A stretch of 64,000 nucleotides of DNA from Calycina herbarum (lineage: Eukaryota > Ascomycota > Leotiomycetes > Helotiales > Pezizellaceae). The DNA lies in contig LLEY01000092.1 in NCBI GenBank assembly GCA_001414485.1, positions 62,001 through 126,000 on the forward strand, read 5' to 3'. The notes beneath the pieces were generated by a model. It had not been told where the DNA came from. It worked only from the letters and a program-made list of their open reading frames with translations, and ran no database searches. Within the stretch, counting starts at the first letter, position 1, and each line of letters opens with the position of its first letter. Shown here piece by piece: positions 13,512 through 25,000 of the stretch. A program made the position numbers and the translations under genes.

Positions 13512-13706
13512 ATGTCGTCCGGAGGCATCTTTCCGCACACTCATCCTGTTACAGAGTCAGCACCGAAGAAGAAGGGATTCAGTAATCGCTGCAAGTACTT
13601 CACCGTCACAACAATTGCGGTTATTTTAGGGGTGGCGGTGGGCGTTGGTTTCTGGGCCCATGCAAATCGGAATATGCCTCATCCGACTGAGAAGAGGGGG
13701 GTGTGA
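13512..13706 (+). CDS. small single-pass membrane protein, 64 aa, hypothetical
   Basis: The frame starts at an ATG after a long pyrimidine and A-rich leader, as many fungal starts do. It encodes a polar Ser/Pro/His N-terminus, a basic patch (KKKGFSNRCK, residues 20-29), one hydrophobic helix (about 31-49, VTTIAVILGVAVGVGFWA) and a short basic tail ending ...EKRGV. The layout is that of a type II membrane anchor. It may be a genuine short protein, or the surviving first exon of a longer protein. Ega3 and Sph3 of the Aspergillus GAG locus both begin with such an anchor and sit in this interval there. No following exon could be joined. Confidence 0.4.
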   Translation: MSSGGIFPHTHPVTESAPKKKGFSNRCKYFTVTTIAVILGVAVGVGFWAHANRNMPHPTEKRGV

Positions 13707-16700
13707 TGGAAGCGGTTGAGATTTGTGAGATTCAACATGTGCAAGTTTTGATGGATAAGACTTCAAGTTGGAATTGATGGAAAGAATTGGTGGATTCTCT
13801 AAGCCGCCGAAAATGTCGAAACTTTTTTCCCGTTCCGAATACGATTCTTCGCCAATAAGTCTTTCATCACAAGCGATTGGAAAATCGCCATTACCGGTCA
13901 GTCGAGTTTTCCGGAAGGTCAATAACTCATATCGAAATAACACCCTTGGATTCGTAAAAATAGTGCATGTGGTGTCCAACTTTGGCATCGGTGTCCGAAA
14001 GTCCACAGTCGTTAAGCTTCTAGAAGCTTGTTTGCAAGTTTAAGGACATAGCCCGATTTCGGACTTAGGTTTTGATTTGCCGAAGTAATAATTTCCTAAA
14101 TTAGAAGACCTTGAGTTGGCAAAAGAAGGGATCGGGGCAGTTGATGAATTGACACCGGGACAGCGTTTAGCGAGTCTGGGGTATCCTTTTTGATGTGCAG
14201 TATTTCGTAGGTCTTTCCCACAGGGTTGGTGGTTAGAATTACTAGCAGCGAGAGATGTCCAGTAAGAATAGTTGTGTTTTCGATATGTTCGGAATACGTT
14301 GCATAATCGGTGGTTGTATCTCAAGTAGCCAAAGACATATCCAAACCTCGGTTTTCAAGGGTCAACACAGGGTATGGTTCTCCAACTCAAAAGTTGGCAC
14401 CCTCTCTGATTGGCTCGGGTTTGCATCCATACTTTTCTTTCAAGTAGTGGATTCTCCTTGCTGATGAGCGGATTCAGCCTGTAAAAGCTGCATATAGGCT
14501 GCATCTCGTCCATAGATGAAAAGAACGCCATGAAAACGCCATTGTTGTTTGAATCGACGTGTTCAAATGCACGACATCTTCGAGGGACGCACTTCGTGCG
14601 CTCGGATTCGACAATATGGCGAGCTGAGTTAGAATGTGTCGACACCACCTGATATGGGAATATTGAATTTCTCGAAAGGATGTCTGGCCATAAAGATATT
14701 CAGCCAGAAATTCGCACGAGGAACGCTCACTAGAGGTGCAGGAAAGCGCTCGAGCCTAGATTTGTTGCTGTTGAAGGAAATATCGGATTCTGACTGAAAT
14801 TTGAACCGTAGGATCTGAATTTTGTACATGCACCCAAGCATTGCAAGAATCGGGCTTGCATATGCGTGGGCACATCATATGCAGATCATCTATCTCAAAC
14901 CCTGACATGCTGCTTCCGGATGTGACAAGACAATTTTCCCTGCTCAAAAATGGTCTAACCTGAATAAAGGTGTAGTCTCCGTTGATCTTTTGTTGCCATG
15001 CTGCCCCACCCACCTAGAGCAGCAACCTTGACCACAATGTCGGAAACGTGCCGCGCGGTCTGGTGAAGATCCAAGGTATTGAGTAATGCCTGCTTTGTGG
15101 GGTATTATCCATGTTGATTCCGTCGTTTGGAAATGCCATGATTCAAGAAATTTCTTCATGGCATCAGGTCAAGGTGGGACGAGGTCAAAAGCCACCATCT
15201 TTCGCAGTGAGCAGGAAATTATAGATTGAGTACAGCCCAATTGTAACGTCGATGCCGAATTCGATGCCCGTTTCTCGTGATTGCGATGGTAATGCCCCCT
15301 TTTATTTCGGCTAGTAGGGCCGCCGAATAGATTTGAGCTGAAGTCCTATACATGTAGAGTGGTTTTCAAAATACTCTTGAAGACTATTAGCTCCATGCAT
15401 TGTTGCCCCAGTTCAATAGAAGTACCCAGATGGAGATTTTTGAATACGAAGCTACTGTTATGGCGATGATCGACGACTGAAAAGTACCATCCTAGGGTTT
15501 TACTCGCTGTGCCAAGGACGCACTATGTGAACAATCGGTTTTCTGCGAGCATGGGCATGAAAAGAATTTCGATAGAGGAGGCTGAAGAAGCAATTGATGT
15601 CCAACTTTCCTCCGATTAAAACCCGGAAGACAATACAGCTACCGGTTCAGTATTAGCCTCAATCAACACTTGGTTTGCCAGGAGCAAAATTGTTCCAAAC
15701 CAAGAATTTGTATAGTTCCAACTCAGGTATCCTTCCAACTCACAAAAATGCGCGGAGAATCCGACTATTTTACCCATCGCTTGGGTAAATCTTGCACAGT
15801 GTTCCCGCCACACTATGTTCCCCGCAAAATCCCTAAATGTGTTTGATTGCGAAGGCCACAAGGCATATGTTATGATCGGGATTCACAAGGCGGGGTGCAT
15901 CAGATTGAAGTTGCCGACGTTGGTGTGCTTGGAAAGAAGAAGAAAACACAGCGATTTTAACGAGAAGTAGGACAATTCTTGCATCAATCCATTCGACGAA
16001 CACGGATTGCACCCACACCATTACCCCAGATAAAAGTAGAATAGGCAGTGCTTTCCGGAAAGGAAAAAAACCCCTAATATTTTCTCCCCATTGGGACACA
16101 TGATTGACAGTGGCAAGCCAATATTCCGAGTGGTTTGGAGGCGGTTGCACTCATCCAGGGGAAAACTCGTGGTGGGAGAGAACCGCTGACTCCCATGCCA
16201 GGTTGCCAAGGAATTGGATGTTGATAGATTCCACCGACTTGGGAGGCAAAGAATTGTAATGGTAAGCCATAAGTGCCTAATTGCTTTCGGATCAAGGGCG
16301 TTGCGTGAAGACAGCACAAGTATTAGAGACCCGGTTACGGTATTTCAACTCACTGGGATAGATTTAGTACTAATAACGAGATGTCATGGGAACCGACCGA
16401 GACATACCTCATTCCACAGTCGATCTAATCATTTTCCGAAGAATCCCGCAATTGTACGTGGCCGTAGAGTTGGCTCATTCCGTCACCTTCCGTTCTCAAT
16501 TTTTTCTGGTATCTTTTAAGCATAACGCGCGGCTTCAGGTGGCAATGATTAAAGCCTGGCTACAAGGATTAGCAAAGAGTTTCCATGGAAACGACCTTCT
16601 GAAAAAAGAAACTGCACAAAGAGGGTTGTGTGGGGAGGATTGCATGGTGCAATGGACAGGTACCACGAAGAGGCAAGGAATTCCCCGGACTGAACCTCAT

Positions 16701-17066
16701 AGAGAAAAGAACGCAGCAACGTGCCCGATTCTCTGAAAAATATCCGTGCGTGCATTTCAAGGGGCTCCTAGAAGCAGAATTTCAATATAAAATTCCTTCC
16801 AGCAATATACCGCTAAATTTACCACGGCTGAGCGGGAACAAGAAGGCAGGAGCGGTGCCATATTGGCCAGACCAGCATCATCCGGGACCAATTTTTATCA
16901 CGCGAGGGAAACACGTTCTTGCGAGGCTGCTGCAGTAAGACGCAGGACTTTCACTTCCATTTTCCAATGCGGGAGTATAAAGAGATGTAGAGTGTGAAAC
17001 CCATAAGCTTTTCTTGACCACACATCCAAGTCTTCGATTGCAGGGTTATATTCTTTTTTTCAGAAA
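13707..17066. other. 3.4 kb intergenic region, no supported gene
   Basis: All open frames are under about 120 codons, overlap on both strands and lack motifs. A perfect 16-base palindrome AAGCTTCTAGAAGCTT is at 14014-14029. This may be decayed coding or transposon DNA; I cannot identify a parent element. Confidence 0.45.
16964..16983 (+). promoter_or_regulatory. CCAAT and TATA-like elements before the epimerase
   Basis: CCAAT at 16964-16968 and TATAAAGA at 16976-16983 lie about 85-100 bases before the epimerase ATG. The spacing resembles that of the TATA-like element before the deacetylase gene. Assigned on motif and spacing only. Confidence 0.45.
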
Positions 17067-18448
17067 ATGCCTTGCAGCACTTCTTCTGGCGCCTCAAGCC
17101 CGGGTCCGTCCCCATATGGATCGGACTGTGACGATGTTTTCACCCCTTTCACTGAAAGATCAATCCTTTTTGACGAGCAAGACATCGAGGCGGCGGTCCA
17201 GCAGTCGACAACAGACCAGCACATACTTGTTGTTGGTGGATGTGGCTTCATCGGTTCACACACTGTATGGGAGCTCGCAAAAGCTGGATACAATGTAACC
17301 ACACCTTGCCCCTTTGCATTTATGAAAAGAGACTAATTGTAGAAATATAGGTAGTCATCATTGACAACCTCAGCAATGCCTTCAGTTCGGTTTTCGAAAG
17401 ACTCGAAACAATGGTTGCCCATCATTATAACACTGTGAAGATTGGATGCCGGCGACCATCGCTCAAACTGTACGAAGCCGACTTCAGAGACAACCAGAGA
17501 TTGACGGCAATCCTCGAGGCCTTCGAACTTCCACTCGGGTTACAGAAGACATCGGAAGGGATGCAGCGACAATCGCTAATTTCGGGTGTTATACACTTCG
17601 CAGCATTCAAAGCAGTAGGAGAAAGCATCCAACATCCCTTGAAATACTACGCCAACAACGTGGGCGGCTTGATTGATTTCTGTGGCTTGCTAGGCGACTT
17701 TGGGATCAAAAACTTCGTCTTTAGCTCTTCAGCGACCGTTTATGGGACCGTCGCCGACATTGGAATCCCTCTGCGGGAAGAGTACTGCAGTCAAAAGACA
17801 ACGGTCTTCATTGATGAAGATGGACAGGAAAAGGTGGTAGAGTCCGGATGCGCTGGCTTAACGAATCCATACGGACGGTCAAAATGGATGTGTGAGGCCA
17901 TCCTCAATGATCTGGCGCATGCCGATCCAGACTGGACGATTACAGCACTTCGATATTTCAACCCCATCGGCTGTGACGAATCCGGGCTTCTTGGTGAAGA
18001 CCCTCGAGCTGCGGCCACGAATCTTATGCCTGTCGTTCTGCGAGTGATCACTGGCGAATCCCCCGTCCTCAAGATATATGGTGATGATTACGACACACCC
18101 GATGGAACTGCCGTTCGAGATTATATCCACGTTACCGACCTTGCGTTGGGGCATCTAGCCGCACTCAGGTCGCGAGCGGACAGCGGTTTTAGGGTATACA
18201 ATCTGGGCAGTGGTACTGGGTACTCGGTACTTGATGTGGTCGGCGCCATGGAGCAAGTATTCAAGATTAAAATTTTGAAGATGTTTGTTGATAGAAGAAA
18301 AGGAGATGTAGGAATGTGTGTTGCTCGAGCTGGACGTGCCGCAGAGGAACTTGGCTGGCGGACAGAGAGAAGCCTGGAAACATGCTGTCGGGACATCTGG
18401 CGATTTCTTGAGCGTGTTGCCGCTGACTCGAAGTCAGCAATTGTATAG
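17067..18448 (+). CDS. uge3: UDP-glucose 4-epimerase, Uge3-like
   Basis: Exons 17067-17294 and 17351-18448 give 441 residues. The enzyme interconverts UDP-glucose and UDP-galactose, and Uge3-type enzymes also UDP-GlcNAc and UDP-GalNAc, in the cytosol. The NAD-binding Rossmann motif GGCGFIGSH is at 57-65. VIIDNLSNA follows the fingerprint helix, FVFSSSATVYG carries the catalytic Ser, and YGRSK gives the catalytic Tyr250 and Lys254. About 50 extra polar residues precede the Rossmann fold, unlike a minimal GalE. The intron falls at the end of the first Rossmann helix and leaves the frame intact. A housekeeping epimerase cannot be excluded, but linkage to an Agd3-like gene favours the GAG pathway role of supplying UDP-Gal and UDP-GalNAc. 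Substrate range cannot be read from the sequence. Confidence 0.9.
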
Positions 18449-19029
18449 GAGAATCTAGCCTAGGACACGATATTCTGCATTTTTACCGGCGTCGAGGGCG
18501 AGGTCGGGGATGGCCATTTTTGCTTTTTGTGTGGTTTTCAAATTTCGAAGTCGTGTTGCATAGGGGTTGCGTGGCTGGCGACATGACTGCTCCAAGTGAA
18601 GTTCAAGGGAGATCCGCAGTCGAGCGATCGAAGGACTCCTGGAACCAAGAAGGGGTTGTTGAAGTTTGAGGATGTCGGGTTTGAGGAGCTCGCCAAGCTA
18701 TAAAGCCCGTGCACGTGGCATCCTCCTTATCTGAAGACGAACAACTGAGGGGTTACAGCAGTTGGGTTTAGTTCAAGTATTATTAAATTGCTTTCTACAC
18801 GGTACGAGGTACTAAAATCATCTAAAATGCATAATATTTTGGTAGTTACGTTACAATAGTTACATAAGTGGCTTGCGTGACCCGGCTTTATCTTACAAAA
18901 GGGTATAACAAAAAAAAATTCCCCCGGTTGGCATATCCAACTCTCATACAACTGCTAGAAAAGAATGTACTGTAGCCCCTCCTTCCTCCCATTCCCTACT
19001 CTTAAAGGGTTTCATTATAAAAATCATCA
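18449..19029. other. intergenic region between convergent genes
   Basis: It carries the 3' ends of the epimerase (plus) and of the large repeat protein (minus). No coding frame or repeat is evident. Confidence 0.5.
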
Positions 19030-22000
19030 TCAATATCTGAATTCGACCTTGTTGGTCTTGACCTTGATCAGCCAGTTTCTTGGGCTCTCTGGGATCGATG
19101 TCGAACGACGCCACATTTGGGTGCTCTCAATGGTCTGGAGCTCCATCGAATCCCTCTTCTTGCGGTCCAATGGAGCGCTGTGGGGGTTGGAGAAGAGATC
19201 TGAGTCGGCTGGAGTGATCACGCTAACAGTTTGCCACATGAGACCATCGCCTTTGGCCGACACGATTCTTGTTGTTGGAGTCCAGGTGACGGCCTTGGAT
19301 TGGCTCTGCGAGATGCTGACAGCCCGGAGTTGTTCGGGTTGTTTGCAGGTAACATGGAGCCAATGGGGGTTCTGGGATACCGCCTCGACCTTGGACTCGA
19401 AGAGTTTGTTTGAGGTCAAGCTTGGTAAGGCTGCTTGAGATGCACTTGAAACTCTTTTGATCGACTCGCTTTTCACGTGGCTGAAGAGGTCTGGTTTTGC
19501 GATAGATTGAATGACAGTTGGTTTAGCCCACATTGTCATGCCATCGTCTTTGGTTTGTGCTGGAATTTCCACCACGGCCCAAGTTTTACTCTCGGCACTT
19601 CTGCTGGTGGTCGTCGATTGTCCGCTGATGGTCAACCAATTGATTTGCTTAGTGGAGGCTTCGCTTGATTTCCAAAGGCTGGACGATTCCAAAGTTGCGA
19701 GCTCAATGGCACGTGGGGTTTTTCTGACGCTGTGTCCATTGACAGTCATGAGATTTGGGATGACGGTACGGTCAAAAGCGTTTCCCTTTGACCACATCAT
19801 GCTTACTTGGTTGGCCTTCTTGGACGAACGGGCCTGAGGAGCCCAGGTGAGGGATTTGGCAGACGAGTTGGCCTTGGAACTGACTGCCAGCCAGTTTCGT
19901 TCTGAAAAAGCTGCTTGTGTTGGCTGCCAAAATTGGTTGGACTCAAGAGCGGCAAGACCCTTCGGGCTTGACACCTTTCTCACAATCTCTGGTGTGGAGA
20001 GAGTAAAGTTGGCAGGAGCGTTGCGGTCAAAGACATTGCCGTTGGACCACATTAGAGACTCAGTCTTGGTTTCGGTAGAGATTACGGCCTGAGGGGCCCA
20101 TGTAAGTGACTTTGTCTTGACACTAGAATTGGCAGTGGTGCTGGCAGTAAGCCAGTTTCGCTGCAAAGTTGCAGGTTCTGGGGCTTGCCAAAATCTTGTG
20201 GATTGTAGTTGTGGGAGCTCGACAGTGGAAGCACTTGTTGCCTTTCTGGACACACCTTCAGTAGATGGGGTGAAAAGAGTTGGGACACTTCGGTCAAAAA
20301 CTGCATTTCGAGACCACATAGGGCTATCAATCTGGACTGGCGAAGCGCTTAGAGTTGGGGCCCAAGTCAAGGATCTAATCTCAACACCGGTAGCTTGAGC
20401 AGTTGTGGCTTTCGAACTAGTGGCCAACCAGTCACGCTTCACAGTGGTAGCTTTGGGGGCCTCCCAGAACTTGGTAGACTCCAATGTGGCCAACTCAGCG
20501 GTCCTGGTGACGGTGACCTTTCTCTCACTGCGGGAAATGGGCGAGATTGCCGCACGATCGTAGACAACATCTTTAGACCACATAAGGCTGTTAACCTTTA
20601 CTGGCGAGGACTTTGGTTTTGGGGACCAGGTGAGAGAAACAGTGGTAGCACTGGTAGCCAACCAATCGCACTTTGCAGAAGCAACTTGTGGTGCCTGCCA
20701 GAATGTGCTTGACTCCAAGGTTGCTAATTCCGCGGTTCTAGTAGCAGTTGCTTTTCGGGAGCCATCGGAAATAGGGGCGAGGAGGGTTGCTACATTACGA
20801 TCGAAAACGTTGTCTTTAGACCACATAGAGCTCTCGACTCTGACTGCTGCGGACTTTTGGGAGGGAGACCATGTAAGCGACTTGACTTTGGTACTAGTAG
20901 TCAACCAGTTTCGCTCCATGGAAACAACCTGAGGTGCCTGCCAGAAAGTATTCGATTCTAGGATTGGTAGAGCGACTGACTTTGTGCCTTGGGTTTTTCT
21001 GGCAGGTTTCTCCTGGGCGTGTACAATCGATTCCGATGCAATCATCTCGGTGGATGGCCCTTTGGACCAGAGCAGTCCTGTTGGTGCGGAAATCTTCTCC
21101 TCGATAAAGCGAGTCCACATAAGGGGCTTGTTCGCACCTTTGAAGTGCCCAAGGGCTGCTGGGTGCACATCGAGGGCGGAAGAAGAGCGGCTTTCAGTGA
21201 AGAAAACTGGATGTAAGACAGAAGAATCATAGCGTGAAGGGGTTGCTGGTGCTACCATGTTGGCATTGGCTTCTGCTAGTGCTGCAATCCACATATCAGG
21301 GGAACCGGTGTAGCGTTGCATGCGAGGCATAGATTTAATGATTGCTACATTGAGCTCAGATTTCCACATGGCTGGAGATGCGACCTGGCGTTGAAGACGA
21401 GGTGCGGACTTGATCATGGCTACGTTCAACGCGGCCTTCCACATATCTGGAGTGGAAGTTTGACGTTGAAGGCGAGGTGCAGACTTCAAGATTGCAACAT
21501 TTAGTGCAGAGTTCCACATAGCTGGAGAGACAATTTGGCGTTGTAGACGAGGGGCAGATTTGAGGATTGCGATCTTTAGTTCCGAATCCCATTCCGCAGA
21601 TGTGGCAGCAGATCGTACAGAAACTGCCTTGTGGGCTGGCTTTGCAACAGGCACAACGGATTTTCTAGCTACCTTGAATCCACGACCCTTGGCAGGTGCG
21701 CTGTCCAGTTTCAAGGCCTTGGACTCGAAGATGTCTCGAGCAGATAGCACTTTTGACTCTCTAAGTGGCGCCAAAGCTCTAGTTGGAGCTGGGATCTTAG
21801 TTTCCTTTGCGGATACCTCGACAGGCTCTTCAGGAGCTTTCAAAGCTTGTCGCACTGGTAACCTGGAGGCAGGCTTGGGGTCAGGTGATTTCTTGCCAGA
21901 CCTGACACCCCATCCCATGGATGAACCAATAGATCCCCAAATGGAAGAAGCCTTTGAGCTGTTGGATTTGATCGAAGACGAATCCGATGCTGGGGAAGTT

Positions 22001-25000
22001 TGTCCAGAAGATGTGGTAGAGTAAACGAATGGACTTTCTGGTCTGATGGATGATTCTGAAATCCAATGATGTTCAGACTCGGTGGCAGATGGGCCACTCC
22101 AAAGCTCGCTAGAGCCCAATGGGCTCAATGGAACAATTGTCGATCGAGGTTTACTGGTCATGCTTAGAGCAGCTGGCGTCATCGATGTTGTGCGAATGAC
22201 TGCTGTGGAATTTGTGACGCTGAAAAGGCCTGTAGAAGCGACTTCAACGACCTTGTTGGCAGGCGTCCACATAGTTGCGGTCATGTTTGAAGTTTCACTC
22301 TTCTCGAGGCTCATTGACGACCAATTGATTGAGCGCTCAGATTTCTTCTCGGATGACCACATGCCCTTGGAAGAGAGAACTGGAAGGGCGCTGTTGCTAG
22401 AACGGGGAGCCTTGACCATATTGAGTGCTGCTGGAGTAGCGAGTGTGGTGCGGATGACCATTTGATCTTTCTGGACTACGAAGAGACCACTCTTTCGGAG
22501 ATCCTTCTTCTCTGCTTGTGCCTCCCATAGTAAATCGACAGTGTCAAATTTGACGCTTGCAACTTGCCACGTTGACGAGGAAGCTGGGTCGTGAGTGCTT
22601 ACGACTGGTGCGGACCATAATTTGGTCGACTCAATAATCGGAAGAGTCTCCAAGGATCGAGGCTTAGATCTAACGAGCTCTGATGTCGAGACAACGAGAG
22701 AGCGCCAGACATTTTCCTGGGGTTGTGGCAATCCGGTCATGGCCACCGAGGTAACCTCTCTGTCACCTGTCCAGAGTAAAGATTGTCTAGAGGGTGTTGA
22801 AAGTGGTCGGATGGGCACTTCAGCAACAGTTTCTTGGCTCTCTGATTCGATCTCCTCATCGTACTCTTCAATCATTTCTGATGGTTGATATAGAGCAGCT
22901 GGGAGAAGGCTGTTTTTGGATGGAACGTCGTTCGAGTTCAACAAGCTTGCGATTTCCCACAATGTGGTCTCGTCAAAATCATCATCGCTGTCTGCGTCCA
23001 TGTCTGAATCATCCTCTTCGTCGTCGTCAAAGTCGTCAAAGAATGAAGCCGAATAGCTGTCCAAATCTGGCTCCAGCTCTTGGGACCTTGCCTGGAGGTT
23101 CGCGCTGAGAACTGGACCAGCCCCGAAAAGGTTGGGGTTCAAAGTAGGCTGGTATTGGGCAGAATCGGATTTCTCGCCCCAGGGAAATTGATAAATGCCG
23201 AGGGTGTCCCGTTTGTTGGGTAGAGGAACAGGGCTCTCAACTAATATCAAGTTAGCATTAGAATATCAATGAAAATACCAGAACCGATTTACATACCAAT
23301 ATCTGGGAGGAAGGTGATGCGCTTTGACTTTCGTTGTGGTCTTTGCGTGACGGGCCGAGTTACAATACTCTGTGGTCTGACAGGCTTGGAACCCCAGAGA
23401 CCAGTCAAGGCACGGCTTTGAGGCGATGATCGAGGTTTCGTCCACAATTTAGAGGTCTCAATGTTCAATAAAGCTCCTCCCTTGCGCTGTGCTGGGCGAA
23501 CGTCCTGTGCTGGTGGATCGGGAAAGATGGCACGCACCACCGAAATCTCGTAAGGTCGACTCCACAAATGGCCAGCTGCAGGCTTTGGTGACAATGCAAC
23601 GGACTGCCAGAGATAAGTTTTGTTTTGGCTGGTGGGCTCGATCATTTCTCCAATGCTCTCGTTCCCGGAATCCGAATCGGAACCGAAGTCGGTGTCCGAA
23701 TCAACGCTGTCAGGGGGTGTCGGACTTCCGAGTTGTTGGTTTGTCCTCGAAACAGCAAGGAAATTCAAAGTCTTTCTGTTGAGTAAAGCGGGCGCATGCT
23801 CAAGATATTCTTCTTGTGCTTCTGCAAGGCGTTGTTGCCAGACGCTTGCTCTTGAGTTATCAGAGGAGTTTGTTGAGACGGTAGCACCGCTTCTGATTCG
23901 CTCGCGTCGGGATACGAGACGAGAAGCCCGAGTTGAGTTCTGGGAAGATTGTCTTGAGAGGGTGTTTTCCGAATGCACTGAAGCTTGTGGTGTCATAATT
24001 ACGGACACCGAATCACGGTCGTGATTTTGCATCTGCTGCCACTGGTCTTCCTGTTGTCCCATTTCCTTCTCTAGGTTCTCAAGCAATCTGAAACGGCCGT
24101 CAATTGACTCGACTGACCCTCGGTTTGGTGCTTCAAACCGTTTTAGTTGTGCTTGAATTTCTTGGATGGCACGCTCTGGAGAATCGATTGGAGAAAGCTC
24201 TGCGGTGCGAACAAGGACAGTAGCTCCCCTACCATTGTTATTCAATAGTAGTGGAGGTGGAGGTGGCATTTTTCGAGCCCTGGTATTTGAGTTTCTTTCT
24301 GAGAAGGTGGGCAATTCGTCGCCAATACGGCGATGCCAGCCCGGCTTTCCGGAAAGTAATTGTACGTTTTCGGTTGGTTGAGAAAGTATAGGCTCCATGG
24401 TCTCCTCCGCATCAAGCATGACGGTCATGGGTTTTTCCTGGTCATTGTACTCTAGCGAAGGAACTTCTGGGACGATTTTGGGTTCAGCGGGGGTCGAGCG
24501 TTTGATCAATGTTGACCGCGCATTTTGTCGGGCTTTTGAAAGATCGACTGGTGGAATTTCAGAATGTACTGATCCCCAATAAGTAGTCGCATCGTCTTGG
24601 GAGCTTTCGTCACTGGCTTCAGTCCATACAGATTTTCTCTCGTCATAAGCAGACGGTCCTTTTGGTTCTGCTGTGACAGAGTTGCGAATATCAATGTTTT
24701 CAGCGGAAATTCCTGGGATCCAGGTCTCGCCAACATCATCAGCAAGGGTTCGATAGGTGGTCGCGCTGAATCGATATGTTTGGCTGTCTAGGATCTGTAC
24801 CTGTGGCAAGCTGGGTTGATCGAATCCGAAGGATGCCAATGTCGTACGTCTGGAGTCACGGTTGCTCATAACAACATATGGCAGCTGTGGCGCATCAGAT
24901 ATGAAGGTAGATGGGACTCGGGGGAGCGAAGGTACTGATGATCGACGTTTTTGTATCGCTGGAACTCCTGGTGGTGCTGGGAACAATAACTCAATCTTCT

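Noticed and set aside
14014..14029. Perfect palindrome AAGCTTCTAGAAGCTT
   Set aside because: Isolated, with no neighbouring element or repeat; recorded only as a curiosity.
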